A DNA stretch of 46,061 bases from Desulfobacterales bacterium (GCA_030145015.1 JAQYWI010000019.1:1-46061), one strand, 5' to 3'. Shown: positions 24,663 through 32,913, counted from the first letter of the stretch. Translations and numbers: made by a program. The notes: generated by a model not told the origin, from the sequence alone.

Positions 24663-25898
24663 CTATTTTGAGGCCAGTTTTTCGGCAATAGCGCGAAACC
24701 GCCTGGCCTCCCCGTCATTGCCCTGGGCGGTATAGATCCGGCTGACCTTTTCAAAGTAATCGCTTGCGTTGGCCGGAATCTCCTGGGCCAGTGATAGATA
24801 AAGCTCCAAGATCTCAGAACTGTGCATACCGGAGTCAAAACAAAGATCTGCGTATCTTTGCTTTATAAATGGGTCCAGGCGTGCATGGCAGCTGCTGCAC
24901 TGGTCCATAATCTGCCGGTATACATTGCGGGCGTTGGCCAGCTCGTTCATGGCCTCGTGGGTTTTGGCCAGAGCCCGCGCAACAAGCTCGTTCCAGCCAT
25001 GGGTTTCCAAAAAATCCCGATAAAAATCTTTTGCAGTGGTAAAGTTTCCGGCGTGGAAACGCGTCTCCCCCTTCAAGATATAAACGGCAATGGACTCTGT
25101 CAGCTCCTCGGGAACGGAGGAAAGAAGCGCGTCAGCCTGATCGAATGCCTTTCTTTCCCAGAAAATTTCACATAAAAGCTGGTAGGCCGGCAAAGCTTGC
25201 GGTTGTTTCTCAAGAAAGGCTTCCAGCAATTGCTGCGCTTCCGCATGTTTTCCCAGATTCAGATATGCGGTGGCAAGCTCCAGCGGGATATAGCTGTCGG
25301 CCGGCGGGTTCTCTTGCATGGCGCGGGATAAATAATCCGCTGCTCCGGCAAAATCGCCCCGATTCAAAGCCAGATAACCGTTTTTAAAATTATCTCCATA
25401 GCTTAAATAGTCTTTTTGAACGTCATTCGGCAGGGTGCCGCACAATGCCCGGAAATATTCGTCATCCTGTTCCGGGAATTCAGGTTCTTGAGCTTCTTGC
25501 GCTTCAACGTCTAAATCCGGCAGATCTTCCTCGAGGGTCCGATCCAGATGGAAATCAAGATCCTTGAGCTTAATTTCCAGGTCCTTTTTTTGTTTCGGAT
25601 TCTTGGTAAGCTCCTGGGCCAGGATATAGAGTTCGCGGGCATCGTCATAAAAGCCGGACTCTATCAGATCATCGGCATTCTGTTCGTGTCCCAGCGCCAG
25701 GGCCTCTTTGGTCTGGTGGATTTTTTCCTGAAGCCGGGTTTTTAACGCATCATTTTGCGGTGATGTTTTTGCCAGCTTGTCCAGAGCCCGCTCGTATTCG
25801 ATTTTGGCTTTGCCCCACAAATCGAACGAAAATAACTCATCGCCCTTTTTTTCATGCTCCTCAGGGGTCTTGCCTGAAAATAGTTTTAAAATGGACAT
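24663..25898 (-). CDS. TPR-repeat protein
   Basis: A 411-residue soluble protein starting at ATG 25898 (GGGAGA, 7 nt upstream); the longer frame to 25946 has no ribosome site. Residues about 12-115 form two or more charged helices (GKTPEEHEKKGDELFSFDLWGKAKIEYERAL is one TPR-like pair). A linker rich in D and E follows, then at least six TPR units (for example NRGDFAGAADYLSRAMQENP, LGKHAEAQQLLEAFLEKQP) to the C-terminus. A late CSSCH motif at about residue 345 is reminiscent of a metal or haem site but lies inside a helix pair. It heads the nudC operon. TPR proteins usually act as scaffolds; the partner is unknown. Confidence 0.83.
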   Translation of the reverse strand: MSILKLFSGKTPEEHEKKGDELFSFDLWGKAKIEYERALDKLAKTSPQNDALKTRLQEKIHQTKEALALGHEQNADDLIESGFYDDARELYILAQELTKNPKQKKDLEIKLKDLDFHLDRTLEEDLPDLDVEAQEAQEPEFPEQDDEYFRALCGTLPNDVQKDYLSYGDNFKNGYLALNRGDFAGAADYLSRAMQENPPADSYIPLELATAYLNLGKHAEAQQLLEAFLEKQPQALPAYQLLCEIFWERKAFDQADALLSSVPEELTESIAVYILKGETRFHAGNFTTAKDFYRDFLETHGWNELVARALAKTHEAMNELANARNVYRQIMDQCSSCHARLDPFIKQRYADLCFDSGMHSSEILELYLSLAQEIPANASDYFEKVSRIYTAQGNDGEARRFRAIAEKLASK

Positions 25899-25994
25899 TG
25901 CATTTCTCCCGCGGCAATTCAGGGCGCTCAAGTTAACGAGAAGCAATCAAACTAGCCGGAGGTTTTCGATATACGATTAATTTTGGCATGGGTA

Positions 25995-26160
25995 CTAGTG
26001 TTGTGTCCCAGAAATATTGTCCAAAATATTATTAAGTACTGAGGCTGCTATCCGTCCGTCATTCCCGCGCCGGCGAAAATCCAGGCGTCTTTGAGCTGGA
26101 CTCCCGCCGGCGCGGGAGTGACAATCATTTTGTAACTTATTTATAGGACACAACACTAGG
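25995..26160. mobile_element. MITE-like element with perfect 14-bp terminal inverted repeats
   Basis: CTAGTGTTGTGTCC at 25995-26008 and its exact reverse complement at 26147-26160 bound 166 bp without a coding frame. Inside is a second inverted pair (GTCATTCCCGCGCCGGCG / CGCCGGCGCGGGAGTGAC). If the TIR is read as GTGTTGTGTCC, TA lies outside each end, as for Tc1/mariner-IS630 insertions. No gene is seen elsewhere in 25899-26349. Confidence 0.7.
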
Positions 26161-26271
26161 ATTATATTCGAATGAACTTTGATATTTGCACATCAAGCCT
26201 CAATAAGTACTAATCTAGTAAAACAACCTAGTCTGTAAATATTGCCCTAGAAGTATAGAAGTTGTCAAAAG

Positions 26272-26303
26272 AAAAAGGCACCTAGCATGGGGATGCCTTT
26301 TTT
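26272..26303 (-). terminator. Intrinsic terminator
   Basis: AAAAAGGCA (26272-26280) pairs with TGCCTTTTT (26294-26302). Read on the minus strand, the GC part of the stem is followed by a run of Ts. It lies about 50 nt beyond the stop of the gene ending at 26350. Confidence 0.7.
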
Positions 26304-26349
26304 AGCAATCTATTTCTATGGTAACATACTGAATTTATAAAATAATTGG

Positions 26350-26715
26350 CTACCTCCCAGGTACGATAATCCGTGAGTCCGGCTTTTCGATTTGAGCTTC
26401 CTGCTGTTCCTGATACTTCTTGGCTTCCTCAGCCAATCGTTCCATCGACGCTTGCATGGCTTCCGGAAATTTCTTAATGGCCTGCTGCAATTCTTTGGCC
26501 TGAATCACCGCCTGAATCGGTAACGGTCCGTTAGGGGTCATCAGGCTCGTTTGACCCACAAAAACTGATTTTCTGGTTTTGTCCACTGATCCGTCGGCCT
26601 TAACCGGCGTCATATGCTTGATAATTCCCACTTTAAGATCGGTATATGTTACTTCCTTAAAAAGATTGCTCTTGTCTACCTTTAATTCTGCCGGCTGGTT
26701 TTGTTCATCTGCCAT
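26350..26715 (-). CDS. Conserved hypothetical cytoplasmic protein
   Basis: A 121-residue protein. The N-terminal 80 residues look like a small beta-rich domain (YTDLKVGIIKHMTPVKADGS, KSVFVGQTSLMTPNGPLPI), followed by a charged helix (about 75-110, MERLAEEAKKYQEQQEAQ). I do not recognise the family. A good ribosome site (GGAGACA) precedes ATG 26715, and the gene ends at a clear terminator, so it appears to be a single-gene unit. A palindromic site lies about 165 nt upstream. Confidence 0.7.
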   Translation of the reverse strand: MADEQNQPAELKVDKSNLFKEVTYTDLKVGIIKHMTPVKADGSVDKTRKSVFVGQTSLMTPNGPLPIQAVIQAKELQQAIKKFPEAMQASMERLAEEAKKYQEQQEAQIEKPDSRIIVPGR

Positions 26716-26880
26716 GAAATGTGTCTCCTTAAACGAGGTGTGATTGTCAAAACGAATTTAAGTGCCGCAACGTAACAAATAAAAGTGGATAAGGCAACTA
26801 AATTGGGTTTTACGGATTTATACAATTTTATGAAAGATCCCTGCTAAAGTTTTAAGTACATGGGTTATGGCAAAATCATT

Positions 26881-26900
26881 ATTGTATAAATTTATACAAT
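26881..26900. promoter_or_regulatory. Perfect 20-bp palindrome, operator-like, with a separate half-site
   Basis: ATTGTATAAATTTATACAAT is a perfect palindrome, and a half-site TTTATACAATTTTA occurs about 65 nt to the left (26816-26829). It lies between divergent genes starting at 26715 (-) and 27138 (+), the normal place for an operator. The bound protein is unknown. No gene is seen in 26716-27137. Confidence 0.45.
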
Positions 26901-26965
26901 TTCAGCCATCCGATTTATCTGAGATACAGCATGATCCTGTAGACTTTTTCAAGCGTTAAATCCCC

Positions 26966-26997
26966 AATCGATTCGGCTGAGCTCGTCGCAGGCCGAA
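26966..26997. repeat. Dispersed 32-nt repeat, copy 2 (inverted)
   Basis: Reverse complement of 6060-6091 with one mismatch (core TGAGCTCGTCGCAGGCCGAA). Confidence 0.7.
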
Positions 26998-27137
26998 ATC
27001 CAAAATCCGCAATCGCCTCGATTATCCCTTGCATCACGGCCCTGCATGAATTATTCAATATAGACTGATCGTTTCAAACTTTGAAAAAGGATCATTTTAT
27101 CTTATATTCGGGTATGTTGCCGGAGAGGTAATGTTTT

Positions 27138-27809
27138 ATGTGTGGCCGATTTGTGGGATACCGCAACCTGGATGAACTCAAAGAATTTTTTCCCATTGAC
27201 AGGTCCGCCTGTGAGGTTACGGCCAATTTCAATGTGGCGCCTTCGCAGGAGATTCTGGCGATTTTCAACTACAAGGGGGAAAACTGGCTGGACAAATTCC
27301 ACTGGGGGCTGGTGCCTTTTTGGGCCAAAGATACCACCATTGGAAACCGGATGATCAATGCCCGCGCCGAAACCGTTGCCGAAAAGCCCTCTTTTAAAAA
27401 TGCCTTTAAAAAGCGCAGATGTCTGATTATTGCCGACGGCTTTTATGAATGGAAAGGACCAAAAGGTCAAAAACAGCCCATGTTCATCAGCTTGCCGGAT
27501 AAAAAGCCTTTCGCCTTTGCCGGACTATGGGAAACATGGGGCAAAAAGGATCAGGAAACCCCTTATAAGTCCTGCACCATCATTACGACCGAGGCCTGTG
27601 AAGCCCTACGTGACATCCACCATCGCATGCCGGTTATCTTCAAACCCGAAGCCTATGAATCCTGGCTGAATCCGGCGAATCAGGATGTAAATGCATTAAA
27701 AAATATTCTGCAACAGGCACTCCTGACGGATCTGGTCAGTTATCCGGTCTCAAAGCTGGTCAACTCCACCGGCAACAACGACTCCGCATGTATCGACCCC
27801 ATCGATTAA
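27138..27809 (+). CDS. SRAP domain protein (YedK/HMCES family)
   Basis: A 223-residue protein that forms a thiazolidine DNA-protein crosslink with abasic sites in single-stranded DNA, protecting them at replication forks. The catalytic residues are all present: C2 exposed after removal of Met (MCGRF), the asparagine of NVAPSQ, the glutamate of GFYEW and the histidine of IHHRMP. INARAET and WGLVPFW are further family marks. The length is typical. No SOS box is evident upstream, and no lexA or polymerase gene is next to it, so it is probably expressed alone. Confidence 0.95.
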   Translation: MCGRFVGYRNLDELKEFFPIDRSACEVTANFNVAPSQEILAIFNYKGENWLDKFHWGLVPFWAKDTTIGNRMINARAETVAEKPSFKNAFKKRRCLIIADGFYEWKGPKGQKQPMFISLPDKKPFAFAGLWETWGKKDQETPYKSCTIITTEACEALRDIHHRMPVIFKPEAYESWLNPANQDVNALKNILQQALLTDLVSYPVSKLVNSTGNNDSACIDPID

Positions 27810-28111
27810 TACCTGAATCTTGCCCCGCTTCGCGGGATGAAGCTTCTAATTTTAAGATATCAAGGGGCTTCTCTTGCAGATGAAAGCCTTCGACTCGTGC
27901 AAAATCCATGTAAAAAATTGCCCTTCTATTAGAAAAATGCCTTGACATAAATACCACATTGTGGCAATTAAAAAGACAGTCTTTTTCCATTTTGAATCGG
28001 TATCGCCTTTCTTTTTTGGATCTATCTTGAGACCCCCTCTCCCCCTTCCCGCTGAAGAAGACCCGGTTTTCCATTAAAATTGAATAAAAAATTAGTGTAA
28101 GGAGGCTCAGC
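27810..28111. other. Gene-free stretch before the TusA-like gene
   Basis: I see no gene. A TTGACA at 27942-27947 could be a -35 box but the matching -10 is poor. GGAGG at about 28101 is the ribosome site of the next gene. Confidence 0.4.
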
Positions 28112-28348
28112 ATGCCCGCAGAAAAGGTTAATCACCGACTTGACCTGATAGGGAAGGTATGTCCGTATCCGACGGTTAAGACAAGCGTGACCCTCAGAAA
28201 AATGGCTTCGGGTGAGGTGCTGGAGGTCATCACTGATTATTACCCTGCCCGACAGACAATCCCGGATCTTACACGAGAACTGGGATATCCGTGTAAACTT
28301 GTCGACGGAGAAAAGCCCGTTTTCCGTTTCGTCATCCAAAAAACATAG
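28112..28348 (+). CDS. TusA/YedF-like sulfur carrier protein
   Basis: A 78-residue protein of the TusA (SirA) family. The CPxP motif is C17-PYP20 in KVCPYPTVKT, with C17 the sulfur-carrying residue, and the remaining beta-alpha fold (MASGEVLEVITDYYPARQTIPDL) fits the family. TusA proteins carry sulfane sulfur as a persulfide to partners in thiouridine, molybdopterin or dissimilatory sulfur pathways. It is followed 97 nt later by a DsrE-like selenoprotein candidate; TusA-DsrE pairs are typical sulfur-transfer couples. ATG 28112 follows GGAGG. Which pathway it serves is not shown. Confidence 0.9.
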   Translation: MPAEKVNHRLDLIGKVCPYPTVKTSVTLRKMASGEVLEVITDYYPARQTIPDLTRELGYPCKLVDGEKPVFRFVIQKT

Positions 28349-28445
28349 CAGCCTGCAAAGGAGGTGAAGCCAGGGAAAAAACGTATACGACCTTATTTAA
28401 TCACCACCCTAGCGCGTCACAAATAGCGAAGAAAGGAGTAAAAAA

Positions 28446-28805
28446 ATGGGAAAGATTTTAGCCGTGGGTACACACGCCACCGATGACCAAACCAAAAGTA
28501 CGGCAGCCTTTGTTACCGCTATAGGAGCACTCGGTGCCGGTAAAGAGGTATGTATTGTCCTGATTGGAGAAGCCGCATACTTGGCAAAAGAGGAGGTTGC
28601 AAAGAGTGTTCATGGGGTTGGCTTCCCGCCTCTGCCTGAGTTGATTGATCAAGTCGTTGAAGGGGGTGTCCCAGTGTATGTCTGAGGCGCCTGTTCTGTC
28701 GCCCGTGGGGTGACCGAAGATGATCTGAAAACTTTGAATGCCTCTTTCATCGATCCGATAAAATTTGCAAATTTAGTTACAGAATCAAATGTCGTCAGTT
28801 TTTAA
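28446..28805 (+). CDS. DsrE-family protein with probable selenocysteine (U-x-x-C)
   Basis: ATG 28446 (AAAGGAGT) opens a frame with an in-frame TGA at 28683-28685 and a TAA at 28803-28805; read as Sec, the product is 119 residues. Before TGA: ILAVGTHATDDQTKSTAAF, GKEVCIVLIGEAAYLAK, VVEGGVPVYV. After TGA: GACSVARGVTEDDL, then a tail to SNVVSF. In ordinary DsrE-like relatives the V-Y-V segment is followed by CxxC and then a basic RG turn; here the first cysteine is the TGA codon, giving U80-GA-C83. A SECIS-like hairpin follows. The TusA-like gene next door supports a sulfur-transfer role, with selenolate as the sulfur acceptor. A stop-codon mutation would destroy the whole C-terminal third, without other decay visible. 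Confidence 0.85.
28683..28714 (+). promoter_or_regulatory. SECIS-like hairpin for the DsrE UGA
   Basis: Twelve nt after the TGA, GTCGCCC (28698-28704) pairs over seven positions (one G-U) with GGGTGAC (28708-28714) around a GTG loop. The apical loop begins 19 nt after the TGA, within the usual bacterial range, and starts with G. Confidence 0.65.
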
Positions 28806-28820
28806 GAAAGGAAATGTAGG

Positions 28821-29244
28821 GGGCGTTGTTGACTAATTGGCCAAACCATTCCTTTTGATCTAGCCGTCGGCACCTTTCAGCGGCAGTCTCCGCAGGATTG
28901 GATCTGTCATCGCTATCTTCCTCCATCTTGCTTGCCGCGGCATAGCTCGATGGTGCGACGCCGGGCCTGTCCGGCGACCTGCCGGGGCGAAGTCTTGACG
29001 AAACCGGACCTGTCCTCCGGAGTTTTAACGTAGGAGGAAGCTCACCACAGGGAGGACAAACGCTTTATCACGACTTGCTTGTCCGGTGAAGCTTTAGCGA
29101 AGATGGGTCGTTTTCCGGCCTGAATCGCCTGCCGAGGCGTAGCTCTTCAGAGCGAAGACGGGTCCTCCTGGGGCCATGAATTGTCGTTTTCCGGCTTAAG
29201 CTGGCAGGGTCTTTTATTCAAATGACAATATGTCACCAACGCCC
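28821..29244. mobile_element. Possible element bounded by imperfect 13-bp inverted repeats
   Basis: GGGCGTTGTTGAC (28821-28833) and GTCACCAACGCCC (29232-29244) match as inverted repeats at 12 of 13 positions. The 424 bp between contain repeated GC-rich phrases (CCGGGCCTGTCCGG, GAAGCTTTAGCGAAGATGGG, GTCGTTTTCCGGC twice) and no good coding frame. It starts 15 nt after the DsrE stop and ends before the GNAT ribosome site. This fits a decayed or non-autonomous insertion. No target duplication is clear. Confidence 0.45.
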
Positions 29245-29301
29245 ATATTTTTCTCTTGATCCGCCGCATTGCCGCGCTGATTGCACAAAGGAGGAAGCAA
29301 A

Positions 29302-30156
29302 ATGAATCTCACGCTTCGACCGGGAACCCCTGCGGATGCCAAAACCTGTGGCGAAATCTGTTTTGAGGCGTTCACGGCGATCGCTAAACATCACAACTTT
29401 CCACCTAACCTACCCAATCCGGACATAGCGATAGAACTCTTATCGAAGCAGTTTTCGCATCCAAACTACTATTCTGTTGTCGCTGAGCTTGATGGCCGCG
29501 TCGCCGGCAGCAATTTTCTTGATGAGCGTTCAGCTATTGTCTCCGTCGGCCCGGTCTCGGTTGATCCGAGCGAACAAAACAGATCCATCGGCCGGCAACT
29601 TATGCAGCACGTAGTTGATCGAATCATAGAGCAGCGCTTCCCTGGCGCTAGACTCGTTACCGAAGCCTATCATGGTCGCTCTTTTAGCCTGTATGCCAAG
29701 CTCGGGTTCGGGGCCCGCGAGCCTCTGGCTGTCATGCAGGGCCCACCGATTACAAAGGAGATTGCCGGCTTCTCTGTTCGTCGCGCCACGCAAGACGACC
29801 TGGACGCCTGCAATCAATTGTCCCGTAAAGTCCACGGTCATGACCGTGGTGGGGAACTGCTGGATGCGATCAGGGAGGGAATCGCTACCGTCGTCGAGCA
29901 TGACAGCCGCATCAGCGGATATGCCACCTTGATCGCATTTTTCGGCCATGCTGTGGGTGAGACTAACGAAGATTTGAAGGCACTCATCGGTTCTGCTGCC
30001 GAATTCTTAGGGCCTGGCTTTATCCTGCCAATTCGCAACGCCGATCTGTTCCGCTGGTGCCTGACACAGGGACTCCGCGTTGTCTTCCTGTCGGTTCTCA
30101 TGAGTTACGGACTGTACAACAAGCCCGAAAGTGCTTTCCTACCGTCGGTGCAATAA
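29302..30156 (+). CDS. GNAT-family N-acetyltransferase
   Basis: A 284-residue protein. ATG 29302 is preferred because AGGAGG sits 7-8 nt before it. The N-terminal GNAT domain (about 1-150) has VAELDGRVAGSNFLDE, the acetyl-CoA loop NRSIGRQLM and the C-terminal TEAYHGRSFSLYAKLGFGAREP. Residues after 155 (FSVRRATQDDLDACNQLSR...) start a second GNAT-like half. Its substrate is unknown; two-domain GNATs act on small amines or peptides in many cases. It stands alone on the right side of an inverted-repeat-bounded stretch, so it may be a recent arrival, but no base-composition break is obvious. Confidence 0.85.
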   Translation: MNLTLRPGTPADAKTCGEICFEAFTAIAKHHNFPPNLPNPDIAIELLSKQFSHPNYYSVVAELDGRVAGSNFLDERSAIVSVGPVSVDPSEQNRSIGRQLMQHVVDRIIEQRFPGARLVTEAYHGRSFSLYAKLGFGAREPLAVMQGPPITKEIAGFSVRRATQDDLDACNQLSRKVHGHDRGGELLDAIREGIATVVEHDSRISGYATLIAFFGHAVGETNEDLKALIGSAAEFLGPGFILPIRNADLFRWCLTQGLRVVFLSVLMSYGLYNKPESAFLPSVQ

Positions 30157-30240
30157 GGTTGAGGCCTGGAATTCGCAGACACAGAAACCCGCGAGTAGAT
30201 AAAAAAAAGAGCGGGGAAGATGATTGAGAAGGGAAAAACA

Positions 30241-31167
30241 ATGGCTCTTATTTCTGAGGTAGCGGAAAGAATTTATGAGATTAAGCCTGAGGGGAAAGAG
30301 CTTGAGAATTTTCCTCTCTGCACTGTTTATCTTATCTTGGATGATAATGCGGCATTAGTGGAGGTCGGTTGCTCTATTCAGGTACCTGATATTCTGGAAG
30401 CGGTGGACAGGCTGGGCTATAATATAAGGGAACTTTCGTATATTATTCCCACCCATGTTCACTCAGATCATGCTGGAGGGGCAGGACTTTTAGCACGGCA
30501 ATTGCCACAGACGAAGGTGGTGGCACACTCGCGGGCAGTTAAAGTCCTTGCAGACACTTCCATCATAGAAAGATTGATGCAGGGTTTTATGCTAGTCTTT
30601 GGGGATGATGCTCAGGAGCGCTTCGGAGAGATGCTTCCGATTGCTGAAAAAAGATTCTTGACGGTAGAGGATGGGGATAGCATTTCTTTAGGGGAAAGAG
30701 AGTTGAAAGTCATCCATACGCCCGGTCATGACCCCAATCACCTTTGCTTTTTAGACACCAAGAGCATGGGGTTGTTTTGCGGAGACGCATTGGGCGGATA
30801 TTTCTCTGAGGTAGATGTTACGGTACCGCCCATTGCACCGGGCTCGGATCCTATTTTAACCCTGCAAAGCATAGACAAACTTCGGGAACTTGACCCAGCA
30901 ATATTATTCTTCTCTCATGGCGGTACCACCAGGGAGGTAGCCAGGATTATGCGGATGTCTGCAGAAAAGGTCCGGCAATGCACAGACATTGTCCTAAAAG
31001 CGCCGAAGGCGGGAGAAGATCGGGAGGAGATAGTTAACAGCTTGGCAGATGTTTTAGTTAATGATTCCAAATTGACCAAAGAAGATTATTTGGCTTCCTC
31101 GCCCTATTTTAGAACACTATTGATTGAAGGTAGCCGACAGCACTTCAAGAAGAAAAACATGCTTTAG
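30241..31167 (+). CDS. Metallo-beta-lactamase-fold hydrolase
   Basis: A 308-residue cytoplasmic hydrolase. ATG 30241 (AAGGG, 7 nt upstream) is chosen over ATG 30220, which sits directly on a purine stretch. The metal site is H72-V-H74-S-D76-H77 in THVHSDHAGG, with further ligands in HTPGHDPNHL, FCGDALGG and FFSHGG. The C-terminal 70 residues form a helical tail (REVARIMRMSAEKVRQ...). This glyoxalase II-like group hydrolyses thioesters, lactones or phosphodiesters; the substrate is not indicated. The cupin gene 157 nt downstream on the same strand could be co-transcribed. Confidence 0.87.
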   Translation: MALISEVAERIYEIKPEGKELENFPLCTVYLILDDNAALVEVGCSIQVPDILEAVDRLGYNIRELSYIIPTHVHSDHAGGAGLLARQLPQTKVVAHSRAVKVLADTSIIERLMQGFMLVFGDDAQERFGEMLPIAEKRFLTVEDGDSISLGERELKVIHTPGHDPNHLCFLDTKSMGLFCGDALGGYFSEVDVTVPPIAPGSDPILTLQSIDKLRELDPAILFFSHGGTTREVARIMRMSAEKVRQCTDIVLKAPKAGEDREEIVNSLADVLVNDSKLTKEDYLASSPYFRTLLIEGSRQHFKKKNML

Positions 31168-31324
31168 CTTACTTTTGTCTTACTTACTGCAAATATTATC
31201 ATATTCCGCTTTTCCTAATGGTATTGCCGGCTTTACTTTTTATTTGCATCTTAAAGAATTTGAGTTTAGGTTTAATTACCGCAATGAAAATCGGTATAAA
31301 ATTTTATTAAAAAGGAGCCGAAAA

Positions 31325-31696
31325 ATGGCGAATATGAAAGTTCAGAAATTTAAATGGGACGATATGCCCAAAGAGAAACTAAGTAATGTCATTGACAGGA
31401 GAATTATCACTGGTGAAAAGGTAATGCTCACGCATGTCTATTTGAAAAAAGGTGCGGTGGTGCCCATGCATGCGCATGCCAATGAGCAAATCACCTATAT
31501 CCTGGAGGGAAAGCTCAAGTTCTGGATTGAGAGCGAGGATGCGGATCCCATAACGGTCGGCCCGGGGGAAGTGCTGACCTTGCCGTCTAATCTTCCCCAT
31601 AAGGCAGAGGCACTTGAGGATACCTTGGACGTCGACATTTTTGCCCCTCCCAGAGAGGACTGGTTGAAAAAGGAAGATGATTATTTGAGGGGATAA
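31325..31696 (+). CDS. Small single-domain cupin
   Basis: A 123-residue cupin starting at ATG 31325 (AAGGAG, 7-nt spacing); the longer frame to 31124 runs into the previous gene and is rejected. Cupin motif 1 is PMHAHANEQITYILEG with H49, H51 and E54/Q55 as metal ligands, and motif 2 includes LPSNLPHKAEA with H92. Such small cupins act as isomerases, dioxygenases or ligand sensors. No function can be given. It converges with the DUF362 gene, with 68 nt between stops. Confidence 0.87.
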   Translation: MANMKVQKFKWDDMPKEKLSNVIDRRIITGEKVMLTHVYLKKGAVVPMHAHANEQITYILEGKLKFWIESEDADPITVGPGEVLTLPSNLPHKAEALEDTLDVDIFAPPREDWLKKEDDYLRG

Positions 31697-31764
31697 AAAT
31701 AGTTTTAAATTGCCCCACTGAACTTTCTGAAGTTTCAGAATGTAAAGAAACAATTATCTGAAAT

Positions 31765-32712
31765 TCAGACACCTACCTTCTTTTGCACCAGCTTCGAGAA
31801 ATCATGGGTTCCAAGTCCCCACTTTTTGGCCAATTTGATGTGGCCGATATTCTGCGGTTGCTTGCCAAACAGCAAGGCCGCTTTGGCATCCGCAGCCACC
31901 GGGTCATCACTTAAAATAAGTGTATTTTTGGAGACCACATCAGATGTGCTTCCACCTGAAGGACCATTTCTTGTCATGATACGGGTGGCATCTATCAGTG
32001 TGATGGTGGGTTTGAAAAACTGGGCCAGATCAACAATATTCGGATGTATATCCCGGTGGAGCTTCCCGCGCCGGCCGCCAATAGCGCCGAACCAATTCTT
32101 CATGCCCAGGGTCAGGGAACTCAGGATATGATCCTTGGCAACCGGCAAGTTGATGACCTTGTCAGCCTCTACCAGCGGCAGGTAAACCGGCCAGACATCC
32201 AGGCGATTTCCATGCAGCTTCATCTCGCGCATTAAAGACGAACTGGGATAAACGAGCTCCGCTCCGGTTTTTTTCGATAGAGCGGCTGCCCCTGACACCG
32301 AGAAGCAGAATTTAGCATTTTCAATGGTATTATCGGCGATCCGAACCTTTTTGGCGCCGGCTTCCTGGCAAAGCTCGACGACCGCCTGCAGCACTTCCGG
32401 ATTGGTGGTGGCGGCCAGGTGAGGCGGCCGGGCCCAGGAAATATTGGGTTTGATGACGACCACATCTCCATTTGACACAAATTGCCGCATTCCGCCGGCG
32501 GCTTCGAAGACTTTTTTTGTCAGGTCGTTCACGGCAAAGCCGTCTGTTTGACCGATGCCCTCAACGATAAACTTTTTATTTGCTGCCGCGGCCCTTGCCC
32601 GGGGCAATTCGAATAAGGATATTCGGGCAGCACCGGCAAGTGTAACGTACCCCGACCACTGCAAAAGCCTGCGGATGGTTTCCCGGCGTGTAATCGGTTT
32701 GTCAAAATTCAT
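31765..32712 (-). CDS. DUF362 protein with a probable Tat signal
   Basis: A 315-residue protein beginning at ATG 32712 (AGAGGTG upstream). The N-terminus has a twin-arginine pattern (ITRRETIRRLLQWSG) and a hydrophobic segment ending near ARAAAANKK, so export by Tat is likely. The body is a DUF362 domain: VVIKPNISWARPP, NPEVLQAVVELCQEAGAKKVRIADN, VINLPVAKDHILSSLTLGMKNWFGAIGG. DUF362 proteins often carry a ferredoxin domain; none is visible here. The function of the family is not established. It is encoded 200 nt after the kynureninase gene on the same strand and may be separate from it. Confidence 0.85.
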   Translation of the reverse strand: MNFDKPITRRETIRRLLQWSGYVTLAGAARISLFELPRARAAAANKKFIVEGIGQTDGFAVNDLTKKVFEAAGGMRQFVSNGDVVVIKPNISWARPPHLAATTNPEVLQAVVELCQEAGAKKVRIADNTIENAKFCFSVSGAAALSKKTGAELVYPSSSLMREMKLHGNRLDVWPVYLPLVEADKVINLPVAKDHILSSLTLGMKNWFGAIGGRRGKLHRDIHPNIVDLAQFFKPTITLIDATRIMTRNGPSGGSTSDVVSKNTLILSDDPVAADAKAALLFGKQPQNIGHIKLAKKWGLGTHDFSKLVQKKVGV

Positions 32713-32913
32713 GATATGCACCTCTTGCCCCAATCGCGTCAAACCTGAATCAGGGTTCCTTCTAAATCATCGAATATTTATGCACACCGTTTCGGCGGTA
32801 ACCGGATAGGTTCCTATAACCTATCTTAAAAATGCTTTAAGGAAAGTGCGCTAAAGTTCAAAGTGATCTAATATTTTAAGATAGGTTTATAATAAGGCCG
32901 CTGGAGTCTTGGA

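Noticed and set aside
24653..24838. Upstream extension of the small protein gene (to 24838)
   Set aside because: It overlaps the TPR gene in another frame; the internal ATG at 24652 gives the paralogue-matching protein.
27819..27850. CCCGC-TTC-GCGGG hairpin after the SRAP gene as a terminator
   Set aside because: The stem is only 5 bp and has no T-tract directly after it.
31124..31324. Long upstream extension of the cupin
   Set aside because: The extension has no ribosome site and overlaps the hydrolase gene, whereas ATG 31325 has AAGGAG at proper spacing.
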